Position numbers and translations under genes: made by a program. Source: Planctomycetaceae bacterium (GTDB lineage: Bacteria; Planctomycetota; Planctomycetia; Pirellulales; Pirellulaceae). Taken from it: a stretch of 64,000 bases of DNA. A model generated the notes under the pieces. The model did no database searches. It was not told the DNA's origin and worked only from the letters and a program-made list of their open reading frames with translations. The stretch lies in assembly GCA_020638975.1 (NCBI GenBank), contig JACKHN010000004.1:310001-374000 (forward strand). The letters run 5' to 3'. Below, piece by piece: positions 44,951 through 54,415 of the stretch. Position 1 is the stretch's first letter. Each line of letters opens with the position of its first letter.

Positions 44951-46461
44951 ACTCGGTTCCAATAAGAATCGGCGTAGCGATGGTTGTCGTGAGCATCCTC
45001 TTTGGGCAACTCGAGCAGTCGATTGCTGGTCCTACTCACGACACCCGTTCGCTCTCCCGAGATCGGTTGGAATGGCCGTCTGCCGACGACATCAAGAGGA
45101 CGCTGTTGCTTCGAGACTACAACACGCGGATCGTCGTTCTCGGAACAACGATGCTAGGTGTTGCCGCAGGTATTGTTGGCGTCTTTATGCTCTTGCGTCG
45201 ACGCTCGCTGCTAGGCGACGTTGTCAGTCATTCTACGCTACCGGGAATCGCCATCGCATTTATCATGATGGAGATGATCCGTCCCGGCGGCGGCAAATGG
45301 TTGCCGGGACTACTGATCGGAGCCTTGCTGGCCGGCCTCGCGGGAATCCTTTGCACGAAGCTGATCCTCCGCTATACACGCATCAAGGAAGACGCTGCCT
45401 TGGCGATCGTGTTGAGCGTCTTCTTCGGTGCCGGCATGGCGCTGTTCAAGGCCGTGCAATACATACCAAGCGGCAGTCAGTCCGGACTGAATCATTTCAT
45501 TCTTGGCAAGACGGCGTCGATGGTGGCCGCCGATGTGTGGGTCATCGCGGAAGTATCGGTCGCGATCGTGGTTGTCATCGGACTACTCTTCAAAGAGTTC
45601 TCGCTCCTCAGCTTTGACGACAAGTTCGCCGCGGCACAGGGTTGGCCAGTATTTCGATTGGACTTGCTATTAATGTTGCTCGTCGCAGGCGTAACCGTCA
45701 TTGGGCTGCAGAGCGTCGGACTGCTGCTGGTCGTGGCGATGTTAATTACACCAGCGGCTGCCGCAAGATTTTGGACCGATCGACTCGGGCGGACGACGCT
45801 AGTTGCGGGAATGCTGGGCGGGGGAGGAGCGTTCTGCGGTGTCTTGATCAGCGCGATGTATCCGCGTCTGGCAGCGGGCCCGGTGATCGTGCTGACAGGT
45901 GTGCTGTTCTTCCTCGTGAGCATGCTATTTGGCGTGCGCCGAGGAATCGTCGTCCGCGTCATAACACACCGTCAATTGAAAGCAGCCGTCGGTCGTCAGC
46001 ACATTTTGCGAGCCTTGTTCGAATTCCTCGAACCCAAGTGCGACCCTTCGGCACCGATGAGCCTTCAGCTTGTGGACCACATCGTTTCCACAGATGACTT
46101 ACAGCCGATGCGTTCGTGGACTCCCAAGCGGCTTCGCCATTTGCTCCGTACAGCGGAGGCATCCGACTTCATTACGGCGGTTCGCGACGGCGGCTACCGA
46201 TTGACCACGCAAGGAGCTGAACTGGCTCATCGTGTGGTTCGCAATCATCGCCTATGGGAACTGTACTTGATCGAGTACGCCGACATCGCGCCGAGCCATG
46301 TGGACCGAGATGCCGATGACATCGAGCATCTACTAGGATCAGATATCGTCGAGTCATTGGAACGATTGCTGTCGCAACGCTACCCACACATGTCGGTACC
46401 GCCGAGCCCTCACTCGATCGATGTCGCATCGGACACCACGACGCAGCAGGCCGTCCCATGA
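44947..46461 (+). CDS. Metal ABC permease fused to DtxR-like domain
   Basis: 504 residues. An N-terminal signal-like segment is followed by the ABC-3 permease domain with about eight membrane helices (residues about 60-345; FMLLRRRSLLGDVVSHSTLPGIAIAF in pieces). Residues about 350-490 are a winged-helix plus metal-binding/dimerisation domain like DtxR/MntR (GYRLTTQGAELAHRVVRNHRLWELYL, DDIEHLLG). The conserved His-x-x-x-Trp-Glu and Glu-His pairs that bind metal in MntR-type proteins are largely present. Permeases of this family normally stop after the membrane domain. Confidence 0.92.
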   Translation: MNSVPIRIGVAMVVVSILFGQLEQSIAGPTHDTRSLSRDRLEWPSADDIKRTLLLRDYNTRIVVLGTTMLGVAAGIVGVFMLLRRRSLLGDVVSHSTLPGIAIAFIMMEMIRPGGGKWLPGLLIGALLAGLAGILCTKLILRYTRIKEDAALAIVLSVFFGAGMALFKAVQYIPSGSQSGLNHFILGKTASMVAADVWVIAEVSVAIVVVIGLLFKEFSLLSFDDKFAAAQGWPVFRLDLLLMLLVAGVTVIGLQSVGLLLVVAMLITPAAAARFWTDRLGRTTLVAGMLGGGGAFCGVLISAMYPRLAAGPVIVLTGVLFFLVSMLFGVRRGIVVRVITHRQLKAAVGRQHILRALFEFLEPKCDPSAPMSLQLVDHIVSTDDLQPMRSWTPKRLRHLLRTAEASDFITAVRDGGYRLTTQGAELAHRVVRNHRLWELYLIEYADIAPSHVDRDADDIEHLLGSDIVESLERLLSQRYPHMSVPPSPHSIDVASDTTTQQAVP

Positions 46462-47951
46462 ACCGATCCGCGACTATGCTAAACGACCAACCGTCCCGCT
46501 TTGGGCTCGGTCGCGCACTCGTCGTCGGTTTCAGTCTAGTTCTACTGATTGTTGTGTATCAGTTGATGCGGAAGATCATGATCGGGGCGCGGTGGGACTC
46601 GTACGACACCTGGACCGTTGTCACCGCCGCCCTCGCGGCGATGGCCTGTGCTCTGCCAGGTGTCTTTCTCGTGCTGCGTCGACAAAGCATGATGGGGGAT
46701 GCGCTGGCTCATACTACGCTGCCCGGAATCGTCGTTGCGTTTCTGATCGCCCACTGGCTGGAGCAATCAGGTTGGATCTCGTCGGCGACCTACGATTCGT
46801 GGCGGCATGCGGCGATGTTTATCGGCGCTTTGCTGATTGGTGTGCTCTCCGCCGTCCTGACCGAATGGGTGCAGAAGTTAGGACGCGTCGAGGCGAGTGC
46901 CGCATTGGGCGTCGTGTTTACAACGCTGTTCGCCATCGGGTTGTTGCTGATCCGGCTCAAAGCCGATCAGGTGCATATCGATCCGGATTGTGTGCTGTAC
47001 GGCATCATCGAGACGACGGTCATGGACACCGTTCCAAATACGAACATCCCACGAGCCGCTGTCGTTAACGGTCTTGTGCTGTTGGCAAACTCCCTGCTGG
47101 TGGTGGTGTTCTTCAAAGAGCTGCGAATCAGCGCCTTCGATTCGGCGATCTCGACAACCATGGGAATCAATGCCAACGTCATGCATTACGCCTTGATGGC
47201 AGTCACCGCAGCGACACTTGTCTCGGCCTTCGAAAGCGTCGGGAGTATTCTGGTGATCGCAATGCTGATTGCGCCAGCGGCGACCGCCCATCTGCTGACC
47301 GATCGCTTGGACTATCTGATTGGCATTAGCCTCGCTGTCGCCGCGTGCAGCGCGTTTCTGGGGCATTTGATGGCAATCACGCTGCCCTCTGTCATATTCA
47401 CTCCGCTCGGCTATCCCGAGGTCGTCGACACGAATACGGCTGGCATGATGGCCGTGGCGGCGGGCTGTTTGTTTGTTACCGCAGCTCTGTTTGGTCCGCG
47501 TTACGGAGTCGTGAGCAAACTCCTCGACCAAGCGAGACTCACGCGATCGATCGTCGCCGAGGACGTTCTCGGCTTACTTTACCGCTTGGAAGAGGAATCA
47601 GGAGTCGGTTCGCTCGCGATCAATCAATTGACCGCCATGATCGGAACGACGACTTGGCCGACTTACCTTGCGTTGCGTGGACTTGCGGCGAGCGGTGACG
47701 TTACCGTGCGAGGCAGCGTGTACGAGTTGACGGATTCGGGACGCGAGAAAGCGAAGCATCTCGTGCGAGCCCACCGCTTGTGGGAAAGTTATATGGCAAA
47801 GCATTTCGATTTGCCCGCCGATCATCTCCACGAATCGGCGGCGCTGGTCGAACACTTTCTTGGTGCCGATCTGCGGGAGGAGCTGGCCGCAGAACTCGAT
47901 GACACTGCAGAAGACCCGCACGGACGAGAAATCCCACCGGAGAAGGCGTGA
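46458..47951 (+). CDS. Second metal ABC permease fused to DtxR-like domain
   Basis: 497 residues with the same architecture as the upstream gene: an ABC-3 permease domain (residues about 20-345; FLVLRRQSMMGDALAHTTLPGIVVAF in pieces) and a C-terminal DtxR-like domain (VYELTDSGREKAKHLVRAHRLWESYM, then LVEHFLGADLREEL). Its helix-turn-helix region differs from that of the first permease, and one metal ligand position looks replaced by Ala. It overlaps the upstream stop by four bases. The two permeases probably form a heterodimeric channel. Confidence 0.92.
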   Translation: MNRSATMLNDQPSRFGLGRALVVGFSLVLLIVVYQLMRKIMIGARWDSYDTWTVVTAALAAMACALPGVFLVLRRQSMMGDALAHTTLPGIVVAFLIAHWLEQSGWISSATYDSWRHAAMFIGALLIGVLSAVLTEWVQKLGRVEASAALGVVFTTLFAIGLLLIRLKADQVHIDPDCVLYGIIETTVMDTVPNTNIPRAAVVNGLVLLANSLLVVVFFKELRISAFDSAISTTMGINANVMHYALMAVTAATLVSAFESVGSILVIAMLIAPAATAHLLTDRLDYLIGISLAVAACSAFLGHLMAITLPSVIFTPLGYPEVVDTNTAGMMAVAAGCLFVTAALFGPRYGVVSKLLDQARLTRSIVAEDVLGLLYRLEEESGVGSLAINQLTAMIGTTTWPTYLALRGLAASGDVTVRGSVYELTDSGREKAKHLVRAHRLWESYMAKHFDLPADHLHESAALVEHFLGADLREELAAELDDTAEDPHGREIPPEKA

Positions 47952-47991
47952 TTCGATCGGTTTATAGTCACCGCGAGTCTGCCGCGTTCAA

Positions 47992-49464
47992 CTACGTCAA
48001 CCCGGAAATCGGCTGGCCGTGATAGATGTGGTGCGGACGATCCGATTCATCGTACCACGCGGCAGTCGCGGGGATACCAAGTGCGTGATAGATCGTGGCC
48101 GCCATATTTTCAGGCTTTTGCGGATCGGAGTCAGGGTAGGCTCCCAGTTTGTCCGACGAACCGATCACGTTCCCGCCTTTGACTCCGCCACCGGCGAAGA
48201 AAACGCTCTGCACACCTCCCCAATGATCGCGCCCCGGTCCGAAGAACGAATCAGAAAGTGTCGAGAGCTTGGGCGTTCGTCCAAACTCACCGGCCATGAC
48301 GATTAGCGTCTCGTCAAGCAACCCATTGCTCTGCAGATCGTCTAACAGCGCGCATAAGGCGCGGTCAGTTGGCGGAAACAGTTTGTCTTTCAAACGTGGA
48401 AAAGAATCGCCATGCGTATCCCATGTCTCGTTGTTGCCCAGATTGACTTGCACAAGGTTCACGCCGGCTTCGACCAAACGATAAGCCATCAGCAACGACC
48501 AACCGAAACTGTTCGCACCGTAACGCGCTTGCGTCTTCGCGTCGGCGTTTGTCACGTCGAATGCTCGACGTACCTTTTGGTCCGCCAGCATCGAGATCAC
48601 ACGCTGTCGCTGTGCATCGTAGCTTTGCACTTCGGCGGATCGTTCGAGTTGCTGACGCTGCTGGTCGATGCTGGCGAGCAGTTTGAGGCGATTGCTGAAC
48701 CGGCCTCCGCTCATCCCTTCCTCGATCTTTAGATTCGGCGCCTGATAGACTCGCTCGTCCGGATGCTTCGGCGGCGACTTGCTTTGATTGGGAAATGTGA
48801 ACTCAGGATAAGCCCCTCGCCACATGGGATCGCCGTAAGGAGACGCCTCGATGAAGAACGGGTCGCGATGCCGTCCCATCAAACCGCCATACGCTCCCGG
48901 AATAACACCGCCCGACCAATGCACCAAGCGTTCGGGCAGTACAATCGCTGGCGGTAGGTTGTTATTCTGCGGAGGCAACGCATCGCCGACGATCGAAGCG
49001 ATTGAAGGCCAATCCGAGGAACGCGGCAGACGATCGCCGCGAAACCCAGGCGATGGCTCCGAACGCCCGGTGAGCATAAAGAAGTGGCCAGCCGTGTGTT
49101 CATTCGACGGATGCGTTAGCGACCGACACACCGACCAGGTCTTGCTTCGTTGCGCGAGACCCGGCAAGTGCTCGCAAATTTGAAGACCAGTCGTAGCGGT
49201 CGAGATCGGATTGAACTCGCCGCGAACATCCGCTGGCGCGTGCGGCTTCAGGTCAAAGCTTTCGTGCTGCGTTAGTCCGCCTGACAGGAAAATGTAGATA
49301 ACTGACTTGGCCGTGCCGCCGGTAACCGGTTCGCTCGGCGACGCGGCGCGAAGAGCGTTCAAATGATTCGCGCCCATCCCAAGCAACCCCACGGCACCGG
49401 CTTGAATCGCGGTCCGGCGCGAAAATCGTGGGTGCGTTGGATAAGGCGGGGGCGACGAATCCAT
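47992..49464 (-). CDS. DUF1501 family protein with Tat signal
   Basis: 490 residues from the ATG at 49464, which has AGGAG upstream and directly precedes the Tat signal (FSRRTAIQAGAVGLLGMGA). DUF1501 motifs are IYIFLSGGLTQHESFDLKP, GEFNPISTATTG, HTAGHFFMLTGR and AGEFGRTPKLS. No DUF1549/1553 partner lies next to it here. It converges on the metal operon with 40 bases between. Confidence 0.92.
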   Translation of the reverse strand: MDSSPPPYPTHPRFSRRTAIQAGAVGLLGMGANHLNALRAASPSEPVTGGTAKSVIYIFLSGGLTQHESFDLKPHAPADVRGEFNPISTATTGLQICEHLPGLAQRSKTWSVCRSLTHPSNEHTAGHFFMLTGRSEPSPGFRGDRLPRSSDWPSIASIVGDALPPQNNNLPPAIVLPERLVHWSGGVIPGAYGGLMGRHRDPFFIEASPYGDPMWRGAYPEFTFPNQSKSPPKHPDERVYQAPNLKIEEGMSGGRFSNRLKLLASIDQQRQQLERSAEVQSYDAQRQRVISMLADQKVRRAFDVTNADAKTQARYGANSFGWSLLMAYRLVEAGVNLVQVNLGNNETWDTHGDSFPRLKDKLFPPTDRALCALLDDLQSNGLLDETLIVMAGEFGRTPKLSTLSDSFFGPGRDHWGGVQSVFFAGGGVKGGNVIGSSDKLGAYPDSDPQKPENMAATIYHALGIPATAAWYDESDRPHHIYHGQPISGLT

Positions 49465-49565
49465 CGCGAACTTCTCCTGAAGGCGTGATGGCACGATTCT
49501 CGGGCAAAGCCCGCAGCGAGTCAACCTTTTCCACAGGCCGTAGAGTGGCACCGTTAGAGGAACCC

Positions 49566-49633
49566 GTAGGACGGATGCCTCGTCCGTCCAAGGTTTCAAT
49601 CGGTATCCCGGTCGGACGAGGCGTCCAACCTAC
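49566..49633. repeat. Imperfect palindromic element (element F)
   Basis: Arms GTAGGACGGATGCCTCGTCCG (49566-49586) and CGGACGAGGCGTCCAACCTAC (49613-49633) pair with three mismatches around a 26-base spacer. It lies between the divergent DUF1501 and PQQ genes. Confidence 0.75.
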
Positions 49634-49730
49634 AAATCGTACACTGCGCGCAAGCCGCATGACGATTGTTGTTCCGCGCGTCGCGAGTGGGTACCATCAA
49701 CTCATCGTCATCAACCACCTGGAGCTAAGC

Positions 49731-51248
49731 ATGTCTTATCGAGCCACTCATCGGTCCGCAACGCCGCAACATCTGTCGCCACTCGCCATCGCTTTCGTCC
49801 TCGCCTTGCTCTCCCACCAATCGCTGATGGCCGATGATTGGCCGCAGTTTCGAGGGCCCAATTGCACCGGGATCTCAGCGACAACAAAGTCACTTCCCGC
49901 TGAGTTCTCGGCCACGAAGAATGTACAGTGGTCAGCGGATGTTGGTGATGGAGTCGGCGGTCCGGTCGTGGCCGCAGGGCGGACGTTCGTATGCGGGATG
50001 GTGGGTGACGAAGCGATTCGGCTGTCCGCATTGGATGCTGCTACCGGCACACCGCTCTGGCATCGAGATTGGCCAACCGGCAAGTTGCCGGAAGTTCATA
50101 AGACCAATAGCCACGCCAGTACAACCCCCGCCGCGGATGCCGATCGCGTCTACTTCTATTTCAGCACGCTGGGCCTAATCGCACTCGATGCAAAGACAGG
50201 GGCCGAGGTTTGGCGCCAAAAGCTGCCAACTCCATTCTTCGTCTTTAAGTGGGGGCCCGCGATGTCGCCGGTTCTTTATCAGGACAAAGTACTGTTCTGC
50301 CAGGATGACGATTTGTTCCCCGCGTTCTATGCGTTCGACAAGAAGACCGGTAAAGAGTTATGGAAAGACGAACGCGACGACATGGCGGTGAACTACTCGC
50401 ATCCGGTTGTCTGTGAAACGGAACAAGGCGACGAGATCGTCGTGGCGGGTACCGGATTGCTAATTGGCTATGATCCCGATACGGGAAAGCGATTGTGGCA
50501 GTCGCGCACACTCTTGCGAAACATCAAGACAACACCCGTCAGCCACGACGGAACCATCTACATTTCTCTACAGAGTAGTGGCATCGCGAACCAGTGGCTG
50601 GCGACCGCCGACCGATCCGAAACAGGTAACAGCGACGGCAAGTTATCCAAGGCCGAGATGCAAGCTTTCGTCGGCGAGACGAAGATCCCTGAGGTGTTTT
50701 ACAAAAAGACGTTTGATCGCGGAGACGCGAATCAAGATGGAGTCCTTGAAGGGGCCGAGTTGGATATTGCCTTCTTGAGCCCCGACAACTTTGCGGGTGC
50801 AACGTTTGAGGTCGAAGATCCGGCGAACGAGTTCGTCCTGGCAGTACGAGGCGGTGGGCGCGGGGATGTTACGGATTCGCATCTGCTGTGGAAGCACGAA
50901 ACGAAATATACGGATCACATCGTTTCGCCCTACGTCCGTGATGGCCGCATGTTACTGGTGAAGGGTGGCGGAATTACGACGCTGTTCGAGACAAGCAAAG
51001 GCGAATCGCTGCGTGATCCTAAGCGAATCCCGAACGCCAGCGAGTACTTCGCTTCGCCGATCTATGGCGACGGCAAGGTCTTTATCGCGGGCGAAAACGG
51101 ATTTGTCGTCGTGTTAAAGGACGGGCCGGATTACGACGTCCTCGCCAAGAACGACATGGGTGACAGCATCATTGGCACGCCCGCCATCGCCGACGGTCGC
51201 TTGTTCATTCGTACACGATCGAGGTTAATCGTTGTCGGGCAAGACTGA
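49731..51248 (+). CDS. Secreted PQQ-type propeller with EF-hands
   Basis: 505 residues with a signal peptide (LAIAFVLALLSHQSLMA) and then DDWPQFRGPNCTGIS, typical of this planctomycete propeller family. Blade motifs include LSALDAATGTPLWHRDW and IALDAKTGAEVWRQK. EF-hand loops (SDGKLSKAEM, DANQDGVLEGAEL) are inserted at about residues 297-340. GGAG eight bases before the ATG at 49731 decides the start. It resembles the protein at 12873 but is longer and has the calcium-type insert. The ECF sigma gene follows after 89 bases. Confidence 0.88.
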   Translation: MSYRATHRSATPQHLSPLAIAFVLALLSHQSLMADDWPQFRGPNCTGISATTKSLPAEFSATKNVQWSADVGDGVGGPVVAAGRTFVCGMVGDEAIRLSALDAATGTPLWHRDWPTGKLPEVHKTNSHASTTPAADADRVYFYFSTLGLIALDAKTGAEVWRQKLPTPFFVFKWGPAMSPVLYQDKVLFCQDDDLFPAFYAFDKKTGKELWKDERDDMAVNYSHPVVCETEQGDEIVVAGTGLLIGYDPDTGKRLWQSRTLLRNIKTTPVSHDGTIYISLQSSGIANQWLATADRSETGNSDGKLSKAEMQAFVGETKIPEVFYKKTFDRGDANQDGVLEGAELDIAFLSPDNFAGATFEVEDPANEFVLAVRGGGRGDVTDSHLLWKHETKYTDHIVSPYVRDGRMLLVKGGGITTLFETSKGESLRDPKRIPNASEYFASPIYGDGKVFIAGENGFVVVLKDGPDYDVLAKNDMGDSIIGTPAIADGRLFIRTRSRLIVVGQD

Positions 51249-51337
51249 AAAAGTTTTTCGCGTTTTGTCAACTTTTTCCGTGCCGCGCGGCTGACGACTT
51301 GACTCTATTAGTTTGAACAGGAGGAAGTTGTTGCCTG

Positions 51338-52939
51338 ATGAGCTTTTTGACACTAGCCCACAACGACCTCGCCGCGCAAACGCGTCACGAAGATTCCGAA
51401 TCCGACGAGGCGTTATTGGACGCCTTCGTCACCAGTCGCGACGATCTGGCGTTTGCCAAGGTCGTCACGCGACATGCGAGTCTCGTCATGGGGGTTTGCC
51501 GGCGAGTGCTTGGCAACGATCAAGATGCTGAAGATGCGTTTCAGGCGACGTTTCTCGTGTTGGCTCGGAAAGCAAACTCGCTGAAAAATGCGAACTCGCT
51601 GCCCGCTTGGCTGCACAAGACCTCCCATCGAATCTCGCTGCGGGCCCGAGCCCAAAGAGCTCGCCGTCGCGAACAATCGCTTGAGTCCGAATTCATGCTC
51701 GAAGATCATACCACCCTGCAACGCATCGCCAAAGATCATGAAAGGTCGGCGCTGGACGAGGAGCTTAACCGGTTGCCGGATCGTTACCGCTTGCCCCTCT
51801 TTCTCTGCTGCCTGGAAGGCAAGTCACGCGAAGAAGCTGCTCGACAACTTGGTTGGTCTAGTAGTTCACTCAAGGGACGCCTCGAACGTGCGCGGCAATT
51901 GTTGCGAAGGAGGCTGATTCTGCGCGGCATCTCGCTAGGTGTCGCCGCTGCTTTGGTAATGCGTTCCCAGTCCGTGGTTCAGGCGGCCGTTCGTCCTGAT
52001 CTCGTTGCGTCGACCGTCCAGGCTGGCATGCGTTACGCGGCTGGCCAGTCGCCGGTCGGATATGTTTCCTCGAATGCCCACTTACTCGCCAATTGGAGTT
52101 TACAAACCATGTCGATCACGTCTGCCAAGTTTGCCCTGTGTGCCTTGCTGGTCACGGGTACGTTAACGCTCGGGTCTCAATGGACGGTCGGCCCTGCTTC
52201 CGCCCAGGGCAGTGGTTCCGAGATCGTTCTCCAGCAGACCAACACGCCCAGCCCCGAAATTACTTTCGTCGCGTTACTCGATGACGAGCAACCGGCGCGG
52301 GAGCGTGAGGGGGCACGTGAACGTGAACAGCCACGCCGAGAATCTGAAGAACCACGTCGCGATGGCGATCGACCTCGCGAAAGTGAAACACGCCGCGACG
52401 GAGACCGCCCGCGAGAAGCTGACGGACGCCGCGAAGAAGAACCGCGTCGCGATACATTCAAACCGCAAACGGAACGCGAAGAGATGCTTTACCGAATGAT
52501 CCAACAGCTGCAACGTGAAGTCGCGGAACTTCGTAATGCTGTCCGGTCGCGCGGTGATGAGCCGCGTCGCGACGGTGACCAACCACGTCGTGAAGGCGAT
52601 CGACCACGAGAAAGTGACGGGGATCGTCCTGGGGCATCACGCGAAGGTGAACGCGAGGCGCAAGCAGGTCGTCAGCAGCGTTGGGAACTGACCAAAGAAG
52701 GCAAAGTGTTTAAGGCGTACGATAAGAACGGTGACCGCACGGTGTCCGTCGAGGAGTGGCTTGCCATGCAGGAAGGCGAGATGACGGACGAGCGACGAGC
52801 TTTGGCGGTTCGACGATTCAAGGAAGCGGAACCGAGCGGCGATGGTAAGTTTACGGTCGAGGAATTCTTGCACTGGTACACCAAGGGCCGATACCAAGAC
52901 ACGCGCGAAGGTGATCGCCGCGAGTCTGAAGGGCGATAG
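51338..52939 (+). CDS. ECF sigma factor with membrane segments and EF-hand extension
   Basis: 533 residues. The first about 185 are a complete ECF sigma factor (region 2: GNDQDAEDAFQATFLVLARKA; region 4: LPDRYRLPLFLCCLEGKSREEAA and SSSSLKGRLERARQLLRRRL in pieces). Two hydrophobic segments follow at about 193-215 and 258-280. Then comes a low-complexity Arg/Glu/Asp/Pro region with repeated RRDGDRPRE, a short coiled coil (QTEREEMLYRMIQQLQREV) and two EF-hand loops (DKNGDRTVSVEEW, GDGKFTVEEF). A classical anti-sigma partner is absent, so the extension may serve that role. Confidence 0.88.
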   Translation: MSFLTLAHNDLAAQTRHEDSESDEALLDAFVTSRDDLAFAKVVTRHASLVMGVCRRVLGNDQDAEDAFQATFLVLARKANSLKNANSLPAWLHKTSHRISLRARAQRARRREQSLESEFMLEDHTTLQRIAKDHERSALDEELNRLPDRYRLPLFLCCLEGKSREEAARQLGWSSSSLKGRLERARQLLRRRLILRGISLGVAAALVMRSQSVVQAAVRPDLVASTVQAGMRYAAGQSPVGYVSSNAHLLANWSLQTMSITSAKFALCALLVTGTLTLGSQWTVGPASAQGSGSEIVLQQTNTPSPEITFVALLDDEQPAREREGAREREQPRRESEEPRRDGDRPRESETRRDGDRPREADGRREEEPRRDTFKPQTEREEMLYRMIQQLQREVAELRNAVRSRGDEPRRDGDQPRREGDRPRESDGDRPGASREGEREAQAGRQQRWELTKEGKVFKAYDKNGDRTVSVEEWLAMQEGEMTDERRALAVRRFKEAEPSGDGKFTVEEFLHWYTKGRYQDTREGDRRESEGR

Positions 52940-52956
52940 TTCAGCGATCGCAGTCG

Positions 52957-53766
52957 TTAGCGAACCAGTTGCCAAATGATGACACCAATTCCGATCGGAA
53001 TGCACCACGCGGCAAAGTACTGAAAGCGTCCCCGTTCCAACCACTTCACCAGCAGCCAGAGCGAAACGAGTCCGACGGTGTACGAGACTGCGGCTCCGAT
53101 GCCAAGATGAATCAACGAGCTTGTTGCGCCGGTGGTTGGTGCGGTGGATGCGTGTTTCGCGAGCTTCAAGATCTCAAGCAGACAGGCTCCGCCGATAACA
53201 GGGATCGCCATTAAGAAGGAGAAGGTCGCGGCTGCGGTCGGTGCGAGCCCGAGCCTCATGCCTGCTGAAATCGTGGTTCCGCTGCGTGACAGTCCTGGCA
53301 GGATCGCTAACGCCTGACTGAGCCCAATCAGTGCTGCATTCTTGTAGCTCAGATCGCGACATTCGTCTTTGCCACCGGCTCGGCGCGACGCCCAAATCAG
53401 GATTAAGCCGGTCACGGGCAACAAGCAGCCAGCCAACAACGGACTGGAAAGCAATGCGTCCGCGCCCGTGGCCTTCATGCTCAGTCCGATCACAACAGCG
53501 GGAACCGTTGCAATTCCCAACGGCACGATCAACCCGCGATCCGTCGAAAGAAGCCGCCACAACCGTTGCCAGTAGAAGACAACGATTGAGATCAGCGTCC
53601 CACCATGCAGGCAAATATTAACATCGCTGACGTCCAATTTGTCGACGTCCCCGTCGGCCATCAACGCAGCGACGATCACCAGGTGCCCGCTAGAGCTGAC
53701 CGGAAGGAACTCCGTCACGCCCTGAACGACCGCTAGCACAATGATCTCGGTAAGCGATAGTTCCAC
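52957..53766 (-). CDS. uppP: Undecaprenyl-diphosphatase
   Basis: 269 residues, the BacA-type membrane phosphatase that recycles undecaprenyl diphosphate for cell-wall and O-antigen synthesis. It shows QGVTEFLPVSSSGHLVI near the N-terminus and PGLSRSGTTISAG in the middle, with about eight membrane helices. It contributes to bacitracin tolerance in bacteria that have it. It is separated from the cyclophilin gene by a palindromic element. Confidence 0.94.
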   Translation of the reverse strand: MELSLTEIIVLAVVQGVTEFLPVSSSGHLVIVAALMADGDVDKLDVSDVNICLHGGTLISIVVFYWQRLWRLLSTDRGLIVPLGIATVPAVVIGLSMKATGADALLSSPLLAGCLLPVTGLILIWASRRAGGKDECRDLSYKNAALIGLSQALAILPGLSRSGTTISAGMRLGLAPTAAATFSFLMAIPVIGGACLLEILKLAKHASTAPTTGATSSLIHLGIGAAVSYTVGLVSLWLLVKWLERGRFQYFAAWCIPIGIGVIIWQLVR

Positions 53767-53843
53767 AGACGATCAAGCTCCCACGAAAGATTCAAGTCGG
53801 AGGAGAGTAGATCGTGGGCACCCGTGCGTCAAGGGAAAACAAA

Positions 53844-53917
53844 TGTGGCTGGGGGCGGGTTTTCGTGCCCCATCAGTGGCCATGTTCTGGGGGCTCGAAG
53901 ACTCGACCCCAGCCACA
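53844..53917. repeat. Imperfect palindromic element (element G)
   Basis: The two outer arms (TGTGGCTGGGG near 53844 and CCCCAGCCACA near 53917) plus the inner GGGxTTTTCGxGCCCC region pair over about 30 bases with five or six mismatches. It lies between uppP and the cyclophilin gene. Confidence 0.75.
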
Positions 53918-53923
53918 CGCCTC

Positions 53924-54355
53924 TTACTCCTCGGCGATCGTTACCTTTTCCATAACATCGCCGCCCTTGATTGCATTGACGACGTCTTGACCTTCGAGCA
54001 CCTTTCCAAAAACGGAGTGCTTACCGTCGAGATGCGGCGTGGCGACATGGGTGATAAAGAATTGCGAGCCATTCGTGTTCGGGCCGGCATTCGCCATCGA
54101 AAGCACCCCGGGGCCGTCATGCTTGAGGCTGGGGTGAAACTCGTCCGCGAACTTGTACCCTGGCCCGCCGGTGCCCGTTCCAAGAGGACAACCGCCTTGG
54201 ATCATGAAGTTCGGAATGACACGATGAAACTTCAGGCCATCGTAATAGCCCTTGGCAACGAGCTTCTCGAAGTTCTCCACGGTCTTCGGCGTCTTGTCGT
54301 CGTGAAGTTGAATGCGGATGTTTCCCTTTTTCGTTTCGATCGTCGCGACTTTCAT
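53924..54355 (-). CDS. Cyclophilin-type peptidyl-prolyl isomerase
   Basis: 143-residue cytoplasmic cyclophilin. The catalytic core is visible: FHRVIPNFMIQGG (Arg and Phe), GVLSMANAGPNTNGSQFFIT and LDGKHSVFGKV. AAGGAG sits just before the ATG. It accelerates proline isomerisation during folding. It lies downstream of the molybdate ABC genes on the same strand. Confidence 0.95.
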   Translation of the reverse strand: MKVATIETKKGNIRIQLHDDKTPKTVENFEKLVAKGYYDGLKFHRVIPNFMIQGGCPLGTGTGGPGYKFADEFHPSLKHDGPGVLSMANAGPNTNGSQFFITHVATPHLDGKHSVFGKVLEGQDVVNAIKGGDVMEKVTIAEE

Positions 54356-54415
54356 GAATACTCCTTAAAGGATTGTGGTGCGGCTGACGCCAACACTCTA
54401 CAGATTGTTTGTGAT

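Noticed and set aside
51249..51337. Possible terminator after the PQQ/EF-hand gene (T-rich stretch near 51251-51280)
   Set aside because: No hairpin precedes the T-rich run, so I did not call a terminator.
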